Below are positions 28,091 to 41,591 of a DNA stretch of 64,000 nucleotides, piece by piece. A program made the position numbers and the translations under genes. The notes beneath the pieces are model-generated. The model was not told the origin of the DNA. It did not search any database and saw only the letters and a list, made by a program, of their open reading frames with translations. Source of the DNA: Petrolisthes cinctipes (lineage: Eukaryota; Arthropoda; Malacostraca; Decapoda; Porcellanidae); contig JAWQEG010000486.1 of the NCBI GenBank assembly GCA_033782935.1, positions 2,666,001 through 2,730,000 of the forward strand, read 5' to 3'. The stretch's first letter is position 1, and each line of letters begins with the position of its first letter.

Positions 28091-29793
28091 ATTTTAAAAA
28101 CATTCTAGCACTGAGTAGGCATGTACAGATCGCTTCTGGGACCCCAAAATATCGAATTTTCGGGTGTCTTGGGCCTGAATTTGAGATATCGCCTTTACGC
28201 ACCTAAAATATCGATTTTTATCATGTTTTGAGCCTATATTTTGAAAATATTCTAGCACTGAGTAAGCATGTACAGATCGCTTCTGGGACCCCAAAATATC
28301 GAATTTTCGGGGGTTTTGATCTTGAATTTGGGGTATAAACGAGTATAGAAGATGCATACACATATTGACTTTGGGCACCAAAAATATCGATTTTCAGCAT
28401 GTTTTGGGCCTGAATTTTGAAAATACTCTAACACGGAGTAGGCATGTACAGATCGCTTCTGGGACCCCAAAATATCGAATTTTCGGGTGTTTTGAGCCTG
28501 AATTTGAGATATAAACGAGTACAGAAGATGCATGCACATATCGACTTTTGGGCACCTAAAATATCGATTTTGAGCATGTTTTGAGCCTATATTTTGAAAA
28601 CATTCTAGCACTGAGTAGGCATGTACAGATATCTTCTGGGACCCTAAAATATTAAATTTTCGGGTGTTTTGAGCCTGAATTTGAGATATAAACGGGTACA
28701 GAAGATACATGCACATATTGACTTTGGGCATCTAAAATATCGATATTAAGCATGTTTTGGGCATGTATTTTGAAAATACTCTAACACGGAGTAGGCATGT
28801 ACAGTTCGCTTCTGGGACCCCAAAATATCGAATTTTCGGGTGTTCTGAGCCTGAATTTAAGATATAAACGGGTACTGAAGATGCATGCAGATATCTTCTT
28901 TTGGGCACCTAAAACATCGATTTTGAGCATGTTTTGGGTCTGTATTTTGAAAATACTCTAACACGGAGTAGGCATGTACAGATTGCTTCTGGGACCGCTA
29001 AATATCGAATTTTCGGGTATTTTGGGCCTTAATTTGAGATATCGACTTTTTGGCACCTAAAATATCGATTTTTAGCTTGTTTATAGCCTATATTTTGAAA
29101 ATATTCTAGCACTGAGTAGGCATGTACAGATTGCTTCAAGGACCCCAAAATATTGAATTTTCGGGTGTTTAGGGCCAGAATTTGAGATATAAACGGGTAC
29201 ATAAGATGCATGCACATATCGACTTTTCGGCACCTAAAATATCGATTTTGAGCATGTTTTGAGCCTATATTTTGAAAACATTTTAGCACTGAGTAGGCAT
29301 GTACAGATCGCTTCTGGGACCAAAAAATATCGAATTTTCGGGTGTTTTGAGCCTAAATTTGAGATATAAACGAGTATAGAAGATGCATACACATATTGAC
29401 TTTGGGCACCAAAAAAATCGATTTTCAGCATGTTTTGGGCCTGTATTTTGTAAATACTCTAACACGGAGTAGGCATGTACAGATCGCTTCTGGGACCCCA
29501 AAATATCGAATTTTCGGGTGTTTAGGGCCAGAATTTGAGATATAAACGGATACAGAAGATGCATGCACATATCGACTTTTGGGCACCTAAAAGATCGATT
29601 TTCAGTATGTTTTTGGCCTGTATTTTGAAAATACTCTAACATGTAGTAGGCATGTACAGATCGCTTCTGGGACCCCTAAATATCAAAGTTTCGGGTGTTT
29701 TGGGACTGAATTTGAGATATCGACTTTTTGGCACCTAAAATATCGATTTTGAGAATGTTCCTAGCCTATATTTTAAAAACATTCTAGCACTGA

Positions 29794-32700
29794 GTAGGCA
29801 TGTACAGATCGCTTCTGGGACCCCAAAATATCGAATTTTTGGGTGTTTTGAGCCTGAATTTGAGATATAAACGAGTATAGTAGATGCATACACATATTGA
29901 CTTTGGGCATCTAAAATATCGATTTTGAGCATGTTTTGGGCCTGTATTTTGAAAATACTCTAACACGGAGTAGGCATGTACAGATCGCTTCTGGGACCCC
30001 AAAATATCGAATTTTCGGGTGTCTTGGGCCTGAATTTGAGATATCGCCTTTACGCACCTAAAATATCGATTTTTAGCATGTTTTGAGCCTATATTTTGAA
30101 AATATTCTAGCACTGAGTAAGCATGTACAGATCGCTTCTGGGACCCCAAAATATCGAATTTTCGGGTGTTTTGATCTTGAATTTGGGATATAAACGAGTA
30201 TAGAAGATGCATACACATATTGACTTTGGGCATCTAAAATATCGATTTTCAGCATGTTTTGGGCCTGAATTTTGAAAATACTCTAACACGGAGTATGCAT
30301 GTACAGTTCGCTTCTGGGACCCAAAAATATCGAATTTTCGGGTGTTTTGAGCCTGAATTTGAGATATAAACGGGTACTGAAGATGCATGCACATATCGAC
30401 TTTTGGGCACCTAAAAGATCGATTTTCAGTATGTTTTTGGCCTGTATATTGAAAATACTCTAACACGGAGTAGGCATGTACAGATCGCTTCTGGGACAAC
30501 AAAATATCGAATTTTCGGGTGTTTTGAGCCTGAATTTGAGATATAAACGGGTACAGAAGATACATGCACATATAGACTTAGGGCATCTAAAATATCGATT
30601 TTCAGCATGTTTTGGGCCTGTATTTTGAAAATACTCTAACACGGAGTATGCATGTACAGATCGCTTCTGGGACCCCAAAATATCGGATTTTCGGGTGTTT
30701 TGAGCCTGAATTTGAGATATAAACGGGTACTGAAGATGCATGCACATATCTACTTTTGGGCACCTAAAACATCGATTTTGAGCATGTTTTGGGCCTGTAT
30801 TTTGAAAATACTCTAACACGGAGTAGTCATGTACAGATCGCTTCTGGGACCCCAAAATATCGAATTTTCGGGTGTCTTGAGCCTGAATTTGAGATATCGC
30901 CTTTACGCACCTAAAATATCGATTTTGAGCATGTTTTGAGCCTATATTTTTAAAATATTCTAGCACTGAGTAAGCATGTACAGATCGCTTCTGGGACCCC
31001 AAAATATCGAATTTTCGGGTGTTTTAATCTTGAATTTGGGATATAAACGAGTATAGAAGATGCATACACATATTGACTTTGGGCACCAAAAATATCGATT
31101 TTCAGCATGTTTTGGGCCTGAAATTTGAAAATACTCTAACACGGAGTAGGCATGTACAGATCACTTCTGGGACCCCAAAATATCGAATTTTCGGGTGTTT
31201 TGAGCCTGAATTTGAGATATAAACGGGTACAGAAGATACATGCACATATTGACTTTGGGCATCTAAAATATCGATTTTCAGCATGTTTTGGGCCTGTATT
31301 TTGAAAATACTCTAACACGGAGTATGCATGTACAGATCGCTTCTGGGACCCCAAAATATCGGATTTTCAGGTGTTTTGAGCCTGAATTTGAGATATAAAC
31401 GGGTACTGAAGATGCATGCACATATCGACTTTTGGGCACCTAAAACATCGATTTTGAGCATGTTTTGGGCCTGTATTTTGAAAATACTCTAACACGGAGT
31501 AGTCATGTACAAATCGCTTCTGGGACCCCAAAATATCGAATTTTCGGGTGTTTTGGGCCTGAATTTGAGATATCGCCTTTACGCACCTAAAATATCGATT
31601 TTTAGCATGTTTTGAGCCTATATTTTGAAAATATTCTAGCACTGAGTAAGCATGTACAGATCGCTTCTGGGACCCCAAAATATCGAATTTTCGGGTGTTT
31701 TGAGCCTGAATTTGAGATATAAACGGGTACAGAAGATGCATGCACATATCGACTTTTGGGCACCTAAAAGATCGATTTTCAGTATGTTTTTGGCCTGTAT
31801 ATTGAAAATACTCTAACACGGAGTAGGCATGTACAGATCGCTTCTGGGACAACAAAATATCGAATTTTCGGGTGTTTTGAGCCTGAATTTGAGATATAAA
31901 CGTGTACAGAAGATACATGCACATATTGACTTTGGGCATCTAAAATATCGATTTTCAGCATGTTTTGGGCCTGTATTTTGAAAATACTCTAACACGGAGT
32001 ATGCATGTACAGATCGCTTCTGGGACCCCAAAATATCGGATTTTCGTGTGTTTTGAGCCTGAATTTGAGATATAAACGGGTACTGAAGATGCATGCACAT
32101 ATCTACTTTTGGGCACCTAAAACATCGATTTTGAGCATGTTTTGGGCCTGTATTTTGAAAATACTCTAACACGGAGTAGTCATGTACAGATCGCTTCTGG
32201 GACCCCAAAATATCGAATTTTCGGGTGTTTTGGGCCTGAATTTGAGATATCGCCTTTACGCACCTAAAATATCGATTTTTAGCATGTTTTGAGCCTATAT
32301 TTTGAAAATATTCTAGCACTGAGTAAGCATGTACAGATCGCTTCTGGGACCCCAAAATATCGAATTTTTGGGTGTTTTGAGCCTGAATTTGAGATATAAA
32401 CGAGTATAGTAGATGCATACACATATTGACTTTGGGCATCTAAAATATCGATTTTGAGCATGTTTTGGGCCTGTATTTTGAAAATACTCTAACACGGAGT
32501 AGGCATGTACAGATCGCTTCTGGGACCCCAAAATATCGAATTTTCGGGTGTCTTGGGCCTGAATTTGAGATATCGCCTTTACGCACCTAAAATATCGATT
32601 TTTAGCATGTTTTGAGCCTATATTTTGAAAATATTCTAGCACTGAGTAAGCATGTACAGATCGCTTCTGGGACCCCAAAATATCGAATTTTCGGGTGTTT

Positions 32701-34851
32701 TGATCTTGAATTTGGGATATAAACGAGTATAGAAGATGCATACACATATTGACTTTGGGCATCTAAAATATCGATTTTCAGCATGTTTTGGGCCTGAATT
32801 TTGAAAATACTCTAACACGGAGTATGCATGTACAGTTCGCTTCTGGGACCCAAAAATATCGAATTTTCGGGTGTTTTGAGCCTGAATTTGAGATATAAAC
32901 GGGTACTGAAGATGCATGCACATATCGACTTTTGGGCACCTAAAAGATCGATTTTCAGTATGTTTTTGGCCTGTATATTGAAAATACTCTAACACGGAGT
33001 AGGCATGTACAGATCGCTTCTGGGACAACAAAATATCGAATTTTCGGGTGTTTTGAGCCTGAATTTGAGATATAAACGGGTACAGAAGATACATGCACAT
33101 ATAGACTTAGGGCATCTAAAATATCGATTTTCAGCATGTTTTGGGCCTGTATTTTGAAAATACTCTAACACGGAGTATGCATGTACAGATCGCTTCTGGG
33201 ACCCCAAAATATCGGATTTTCGGGTGTTTTGAGCCTGAATTTGAGATATAAACGGGTACTGAAGATGCATGCACATATCTACTTTTGGGCACCTAAAACA
33301 TCGATTTTGAGCATGTTTTGGGCCTGTATTTTGAAAATACTCTAACACGGAGTAGTCATGTACAGATCGCTTCTGGGACCCCAAAATATCGAATTTTCGG
33401 GTGTCTTGAGCCTGAATTTGAGATATCGCCTTTACGCACCTAAAATATCGATTTTGAGCATGTTTTGAGCCTATATTTTTAAAATATTCTAGCACTGAGT
33501 AAGCATGTACAGATCGCTTCTGGGACCCCAAAATATCGAATTTTCGGGTGTTTTAATCTTGAATTTGGGATATAAACGAGTATAGAAGATGCATACACAT
33601 ATTGACTTTGGGCACCAAAAATATCGATTTTCAGCATGTTTTGGGCCTGAAATTTGAAAATACTCTAACACGGAGTAGGCATGTACAGATCACTTCTGGG
33701 ACCCCAAAATATCGAATTTTCGGGTGTTTTGAGCCTGAATTTGAGATATAAACGGGTACAGAAGATACATGCACATATTGACTTTGGGCATCTAAAATAT
33801 CGATTTTCAGCATGTTTTGGGCCTGTATTTTGAAAATACTCTAACACGGAGTATGCATGTACAGATCGCTTCTGGGACCCCAAAATATCGGATTTTCAGG
33901 TGTTTTGAGCCTGAATTTGAGATATAAACGGGTACTGAAGATGCATGCACATATCGACTTTTGGGCACCTAAAACATCGATTTTGAGCATGTTTTGGGCC
34001 TGTATTTTGAAAATACTCTAACACGGAGTAGTCATGTACAAATCGCTTCTGGGACCCCAAAATATCGAATTTTCGGGTGTTTTGGGCCTGAATTTGAGAT
34101 ATCGCCTTTACGCACCTAAAATATCGATTTTTAGCATGTTTTGAGCCTATATTTTGAAAATATTCTAGCACTGAGTAAGCATGTACAGATCGCTTCTGGG
34201 ACCCCAAAATATCGAATTTTCGGGTGTTTTGAGCCTGAATTTGAGATATAAACGGGTACAGAAGATGCATGCACATATCGACTTTTGGGCACCTAAAAGA
34301 TCGATTTTCAGTATGTTTTTGGCCTGTATATTGAAAATACTCTAACACGGAGTAGGCATGTACAGATCGCTTCTGGGACAACAAAATATCGAATTTTCGG
34401 GTGTTTTGAGCCTGAATTTGAGATATAAACGTGTACAGAAGATACATGCACATATTGACTTTGGGCATCTAAAATATCGATTTTCAGCATGTTTTGGGCC
34501 TGTATTTTGAAAATACTCTAACACGGAGTATGCATGTACAGATCGCTTCTGGGACCCCAAAATATCGGATTTTCGTGTGTTTTGAGCCTGAATTTGAGAT
34601 ATAAACGGGTACTGAAGATGCATGCACATATCTACTTTTGGGCACCTAAAACATCGATTTTGAGCATGTTTTGGGCCTGTATTTTGAAAATACTCTAACA
34701 CGGAGTAGTCATGTACAGATCGCTTCTGGGACCCCAAAATATCGAATTTTCGGGTGTTTTGGGCCTGAATTTGAGATATCGCCTTTACGCACCTAAAATA
34801 TCGATTTTTAGCATGTTTTGAGCCTATATTTTGAAAATATTCTAGCACTGA
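29794..34851. repeat. Tandem duplication of a 2529-bp higher-order unit
   Basis: Copy one is 29794-32322 and copy two 32323-34851, about 15 monomers each. Shared private variants include GGGACAACAAAATATCG, ATAGACTTAGGGC, CGGATTTTCAGGTG, CGGATTTTCGTGTG and GTACAAATCGCTTC. The exchange point lies between GTAAGC at 32323 and the extra T of AATTTTTGGGTG near 32369: copy one begins in a GTAGGC monomer and copy two in a hybrid monomer. The copies look identical away from the junction. Part of this unit is reused, with a 500-bp (three-monomer) loss, in the ~8.2-kb super-unit at 45.1-46.4 kb. Confidence 0.92.
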
Positions 34852-35584
34852 GTAAGCATGTACAGATCGCTTCTGGGACCCCAAAATATCGAATTTTCGG
34901 GTGTTTTGATCTTGAATTTGGGATATAAACGAGTATAGAAGATGCATACACATATTGACTTTGGGCACCAAAAATATCGATTTTCAGCATGTTTTGGGCC
35001 TGAATTTTGAAAATACTCTAACACGGAGTAGGCATGTACAGATCGCTTCTGGGACCCCAAAATATCGAATTTTCGGGTGTTTTGAGCCTGAATTTGAGAT
35101 ATAAACGGGTACAGAAGATGCATGCACATATCGACTTTTGGGCACCTAAAAGATCGATTTTCAGTATGTTTTTGGCTTGTATATTGAAAATACTCTAACA
35201 CGGAGTAGGCATGTACAGATCGCTTCTGCGACCCCAAAATATCGAATTTTCAGGTGTTTAGGGCCAGAATTTGAGATATAAACGGGTACTGAAGATTCAT
35301 ACACATATTGACTTTGGGCACCAAAAATATCGATTTTCAGCATGTTTTGGGCCTGAATTTTGAAAATACTCTAACACGGAGTAGGCATGTACAGATCGCT
35401 TCTGGGACCCCAAAATATCGAATTTTCGGGTGTTTAGGGCCAGAATTTGAGATATAAACGGGTACAGAAGATGCATGCACATATCGACTTTTGGGCACCT
35501 AAAATATCGATTTTGAGCATGTTTTTAGCCTATATTTTGAAAACATTCTAGCACTGAGTAGTTATGTACAGATCGCTTCTGGGA

Positions 35585-35607
35585 CCCGAAAATTCGATAT
35601 TTTTGGG
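35585..35607. other. Micro-inverted segment in half A
   Basis: Where other monomers read CCAAAATATCGAATTTTCGG after GGGAC, this one reads CCCGAAAATTCGATATTTTT. That is the reverse complement of the usual segment plus one extra T. The affected stretch is bounded by a natural quasi-palindrome (CCAAAAT against ATTTTCGG). The change is inherited by every copy of the 3359-bp block. Confidence 0.88.
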
Positions 35608-38600
35608 TGTTTTGGGCCTGAATTTGAGATATCGCCTTTACGCACCTAAAATATCGATTTTTAGCATGTTTTAAGCCTATATTTTGAAAATATTCTAGCA
35701 CTGAGTAGGCATGTACAGATCGCTTCTGGGACCCCAAAATATCGAATTTTCGGGTGTTTTGAGCCTTAATTTGAGATATCGACTTTTTGGCACCTAAAAT
35801 ATCGATTTTTAGCATGTTTTTAGCCTATATTTTGAAAATATTCTTTTACTGAGTAGGCATGTACAGATTGCTTCTGGAACCCCTAAATATCGAATTTTCG
35901 GGTGTTTTGGGCCTAAATTTGAGATATCGCCTTTACGCACCTAAAATATCGATTTTTAGCATGTTTTGAGCCTATATTTTGAAAATATTCTAGCACTGAG
36001 TTGGCATGTACAGATCGCTTCTGGGACCCCAAAATATCGAATTTTCGGGTGTTTTGAGCCTAAATTTGAGATATAAACGAGTCTCTGAAGATTCATGCAC
36101 ATATCGACTTTTGGGCACCTAAAATATCGATTTTAAGCATGTTTTGAGCCTATATTTTGAAAACATTCTAGCACTGAGTAGGCATGTACAGATCGCTTCT
36201 GGGACCCCTAAATATCGAATTTTCGGGTGTTTTGGGACTGAAATTGAGATACCAACTTTTTGGCACCTAAATTATCGATTTTTAGCATGTTTTTAGCCTA
36301 TATTTTGAAAATATTCTAGCACTGAGTAGGCATGTACAGATCGCTTCTGGGACCCCAATATATTGAATTTTCGGGTGTTTTGAGCCTGTATTTGAGATAT
36401 TAACGGGTACAGAAGATACATGCACATATTGACTTTGGGAATCTAAAATATCGATTTTGAGCATGTTTTGGGCCTGTTTTTTTTAAAATACTCTAACACG
36501 GAGTAGGCATGTACAGATCGCTTCTAGGACCCCAAAATATCGAATTTTCGGGTGTTTTGAGCCTGAATTTGAGATATAAACGAGTACAGAAGATGCATGC
36601 ACATATCGACTTTTGGGCACCTAAAATATCGATTTTGAGCATATTTTGAGCCTATATTTTGAAAACATTCTAGCACTGAGTAGGCATGTACAGATCGCTT
36701 CTGGGACCCCAAAATATCGAATTTTCGGGTGTTTAGGGCCAGAATTTGAGATATAAACGGGTACAGAAGATGCATGCACATATCGACTTTTGGGCGCCTA
36801 AAAGATCGATTTTCAGTATGTTTTTGGCCTATATTTTGAAAATACTCTAGCACGGAGTAGGCATGTACAATTCGCTTCTGGGACCCCAAAAATATCAAAT
36901 TTTCGGGTGTTTTTGGCCTTAATTTGAGATATCGCCTTTACGCACCAAAAATATCGATTTATAGCATGTTTTGAGCCTATATTTTGAAAATATTCTTGCA
37001 CTGAGTAGGCATATACAGATCGCTTCTGGGACCCCAAAAATCGAATTTTTGGGTGTTTTGAGCCTGAATTTGAGATATAAACGAGTACAGAAGATGCATG
37101 CACATATCGACTTTTGGGCACCTAAAATATCGATTTTGAGCATGTTTTGAGCCTATATTTTGAAAACATTCTAGCACTGAGTAGGCATGTACAGATCGCT
37201 TCTGGGACCTCAAAATATCGAATTTTCGGGTGTTTTGAGCCTGAATTTGAGATATAAATGGGTACAGAAGATACATGCACATATTGACTTTGGGCATCTA
37301 AAATATCGATTTTCAGCATGTTTTGGGCCTATATTTTGAAAATACTCTAACTCAAGGTAGGCATGTACAGATCGCTTCTGGGACCCCAAAATATCGAATT
37401 TTCGGGTGTTTAGGGGCAGAATTTGAGATATAAACGGGTACAGAAGATGCATGCACATATCGACTTTTGGGCACCTAAAAGATCAATTTTCAGTATGTTT
37501 TTGGCCTGTATTTTGAAAATACTCTAACACGGATTAGGCATGTACAGATCGCTTCTGGGACCCCTAAATATCAAATTTTCGGGTGTTTTGGGCCTTAATT
37601 TGAGATATCGTCTTTAGGCACCTAAAATATCGATTTTGAGCATGTTTTGAGCCTTTATTTTGAAAATATTCTAGCACTGAGTAGGCATATACAGATCGCT
37701 TCTGAGACCCCAAAATATCGAATTTTCGGGTGTTTTCAGCTTCAAATTGAGATATAAACGAGTACAGAAGATGCATGCACATATCGACTTTTGGGCACCT
37801 AAAATATCGATTTTTAACATGTTTTGATCCTATATTTTGAAAACATTCTAGCACTGAGTAGGCATGTACAGATCGCTTCTGGGACCCCAAAATATCGAAT
37901 TTTCGGGTGTTTTGAGCCTGAATTTGAGATATAAATGGGTACAGAAGATACATGCACATATTGACTTTGGTCATCTAAAATATCGTTTTTTAGCATGTTT
38001 TGGGCCTGTATTTTGAAAATACTCTAACACGGAGTAGGCATGTACAGATCGCTTCTGGGACCCCAAAATATCGAATTTTCGGGTGTTTTGAGCCTGAATT
38101 TGAGATATAAACGGGTACTGATGATGCATGCACATATCGACTTTTGGGCACCTAAAACATCGATTTTGAGCATGTTTTGGGCCTGCATTTTGAAAATACT
38201 CTAACACAGAGTAAGCATGTACAGATCGCTTCTGGGACCCCAAAATATCGAATTTTCGGGTGTTTTGATCTTGAATTTGGGATATAAACGAGTATAGAAG
38301 ATGCATACACATATTGACTTTGGGCACCAAAAATATCGATTTTCAGCATGTTTTGGGCCTGAATTTTGAAAATACTCTAACACGGAGTAGGCATGTACAG
38401 ATCGCTTCTGGGACCCCAAAATATCGAATTTTCGGGTGTTTTGAGCCTGAATTTGAGATATAAACGGGTACAGAAGATGCATGCACATATCGACTTTTGG
38501 GCACCTAAAAGATCGATTTTCAGTATGTTTTTGGCTTGTATATTGAAAATACTCTAACACGGAGTAGGCATGTACAGATCGCTTCTGCGACCCCAAAATA

Positions 38601-38943
38601 TCGAATTTTCAGGTGTTTAGGGCCAGAATTTGAGATATAAACGGGTACTGAAGATTCATACACATATTGACTTTGGGCACCAAAAATATCGATTTTCAGC
38701 ATGTTTTGGGCCTGAATTTTGAAAATACTCTAACACGGAGTAGGCATGTACAGATCGCTTCTGGGACCCCAAAATATCGAATTTTCGGGTGTTTAGGGCC
38801 AGAATTTGAGATATAAACGGGTACAGAAGATGCATGCACATATCGACTTTTGGGCACCTAAAATATCGATTTTGAGCATGTTTTTAGCCTATATTTTGAA
38901 AACATTCTAGCACTGAGTAGTTATGTACAGATCGCTTCTGGGA

Positions 38944-38966
38944 CCCGAAAATTCGATATTTTTGGG
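38944..38966. other. Micro-inverted segment, second copy
   Basis: This is the same CCCGAAAATTCGATATTTTT variant, 3359 bp after the first. It is carried by the tandem duplication and is not an independent event. Confidence 0.88.
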
Positions 38967-41591
38967 TGTTTTGGGCCTGAATTTGAGATATCGCCTTTAC
39001 GCACCTAAAATATCGATTTTTAGCATGTTTTAAGCCTATATTTTGAAAATATTCTAGCACTGAGTAGGCATGTACAGATCGCTTCTGGGACCCCAAAATA
39101 TCGAATTTTCGGGTGTTTTGAGCCTTAATTTGAGATATCGACTTTTTGGCACCTAAAATATCGATTTTTAGCATGTTTTTAGCCTATATTTTGAAAATAT
39201 TCTTTTACTGAGTAGGCATGTACAGATTGCTTCTGGAACCCCTAAATATCGAATTTTCGGGTGTTTTGGGCCTAAATTTGAGATATCGCCTTTACGCACC
39301 TAAAATATCGATTTTTAGCATGTTTTGAGCCTATATTTTGAAAATATTCTAGCACTGAGTTGGCATGTACAGATCGCTTCTGGGACCCCAAAATATCGAA
39401 TTTTCGGGTGTTTTGAGCCTAAATTTGAGATATAAACGAGTCTCTGAAGATTCATGCACATATCGACTTTTGGGCACCTAAAATATCGATTTTAAGCATG
39501 TTTTGAGCCTATATTTTGAAAACATTCTAGCACTGAGTAGGCATGTACAGATCGCTTTTGGGACCCCTAAATATCGAATTTTCGGGTGTTTTGGGACTGA
39601 AATTGAGATACCAACTTTTTGGCACCTAAATTATCGATTTTTAGCATGTTTTTAGCCTATATTTTGAAAATATTCTAGCACTGAGTAGGCATGTACAGAT
39701 CGCTTCTGGGACCCCAATATATTGAATTTTCGGGTGTTTTGAGCCTGTATTTGAGATATTAACGGGTACAGAAGATACATGCACATATTGACTTTGGGAA
39801 TCTAAAATATCGATTTTGAGCATGTTTTGGGCCTGTTTTTTTTAAAATACTCTAACACGGAGTAGGCATGTACAGATCGCTTCTAGGACCCCAAAATATC
39901 GAATTTTCGGGTGTTTTGAGCCTGAATTTGAGATATAAACGAGTACAGAAGATGCATGCACATATCGACTTTTGGGCACCTAAAATATCGATTTTGAGCA
40001 TATTTTGAGCCTATATTTTGAAAACATTCTAGCACTGAGTAGGCATGTACAGATCGCTTCTGGGACCCCAAAATATCGAATTTTCGGGTGTTTAGGGCCA
40101 GAATTTGAGATATAAACGGGTACAGAAGATGCATGCACATATCGACTTTTGGGCGCCTAAAAGATCGATTTTCAGTATGTTTTTGGCCTATATTTTGAAA
40201 ATACTCTAGCACGGAGTAGGCATGTACAATTCGCTTCTGGGACCCCAAAAATATCAAATTTTCGGGTGTTTTTGGCCTTAATTTGAGATATCGCCTTTAC
40301 GCACCAAAAATATCGATTTACAGCATGTTTTGAGCCTATATTTTGAAAATATTCTTGCACTGAGTAGGCATATACAGATCGCTTCTGGGACCCCAAAAAT
40401 CGAATTTTTGGGTGTTTTGAGCCTGAATTTGAGATATAAACGAGTACAGAAGATGCATGCACATATCGACTTTTGGGCACCTAAAATATCGATTTTGAGC
40501 ATGTTTTGAGCCTATATTTTGAAAACATTCTAGCACTGAGTAGGCATGTACAGATCGCTTCTGGGACCTCAAAATATCGAATTTTCGGGTGTTTTGAGCC
40601 TGAATTTGAGATATAAATGGGTACAGAAGATACATGCACATATTGACTTTGGGCATCTAAAATATCGATTTTCAGCATGTTTTGGGCCTATATTTTGAAA
40701 ATACTCTAACTCAAGGTAGGCATGTACAGATCGCTTCTGGGACCCCAAAATATCGAATTTTCGGGTGTTTAGGGGCAGAATTTGAGATATAAACGGGTAC
40801 AGAAGATGCATGCACATATCGACTTTTGGGCACCTAAAAGATCAATTTTCAGTATGTTTTTGGCCTGTATTTTGAAAATACTCTAACACGGATTAGGCAT
40901 GTACAGATCGCTTCTGGGACCCCTAAATATCAAATTTTCGGGTGTTTTGGGCCTTAATTTGAGATATCGTCTTTAGGCACCTAAAATATCGATTTTGAGC
41001 ATGTTTTGAGCCTTTATTTTGAAAATATTCTAGCACTGAGTAGGCATATACAGATCGCTTCTGAGACCCCAAAATATCGAATTTTCGGGTGTTTTCAGCT
41101 TCAAATTGAGATATAAACGAGTACAGAAGATGCATGCACATATCGACTTTTGGGCACCTAAAATATCGATTTTTAACATGTTTTGATCCTATATTTTGAA
41201 AACATTCTAGCACTGAGTAGGCATGTACAGATCGCTTCTGGGACCCCAAAATATCGAATTTTCGGGTGTTTTGAGCCTGAATTTGAGATATAAATGGGTA
41301 CAGAAGATACATGCACATATTGACTTTGGTCATCTAAAATATCGTTTTTTAGCATGTTTTGGGCCTGTATTTTGAAAATACTCTAACACGGAGTAGGCAT
41401 GTACAGATCGCTTCTGGGACCCCAAAATATCGAATTTTCGGGTGTTTTGAGCCTGAATTTGAGATATAAACGGGTACTGATGATGCATGCACATATCGAC
41501 TTTTGGGCACCTAAAACATCGATTTTGAGCATGTTTTGGGCCTGCATTTTGAAAATACTCTAACACAGAGTAAGCATGTACAGATCGCTTC

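Larger units (their letters stand above)
22886..29793. repeat. Mosaic satellite segment joining blocks of several higher-order families
   Basis: This part is built from pieces seen elsewhere: remnants of the 1532/1679-bp family (23.0-24.0 kb), a 675-bp repeat (24.6-25.9 kb), a stretch like 3.9-4.1 kb with GCGACCCC (about 25.9-26.0 kb), a stretch like 9.4-9.8 kb with GGGGCCCC (about 26.1-26.5 kb), and a second copy of the 11.5-13.0 kb segment. GTAAGCATG marker monomers occur at about 24063, 24739, 25414 and 28263. All of it is ordinary monomer sequence in the same orientation. Confidence 0.8.
34852..41569. repeat. Tandem duplication of a 3359-bp higher-order unit
   Basis: Copy one is 34852-38210 and copy two 38211-41569, about 20 monomers each. 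Diagnostic variants occur in both at exactly 3359 bp: the micro-inverted segment, GAGTCTCTGAAG, ATTCTTTTACTGAG, a TTTTTTTT run before AAAATACTC, and CTAACTCAAGGTAGG. The exchange point lies within about 20 bp around GTAAGCATGTACAGATCGC at 38211. Few differences were seen, for example CTTCTGGG against CTTTTGGG near 36200 and 39556, and TTTATAGC against TTTACAGC near 36960 and 40319. Further copies form the right-hand part of each ~8.2-kb super-unit, starting near 46431 and 54475. Confidence 0.92.

Noticed and set aside
36470..36490. T-run before AAAATACTC as a transposon tail or terminator
   Set aside because: It is a local expansion within the TATTTTGAAAATAC part of one monomer, repeated at 3359- and ~8.0-8.2-kb spacing with its block, and no foreign sequence flanks it.
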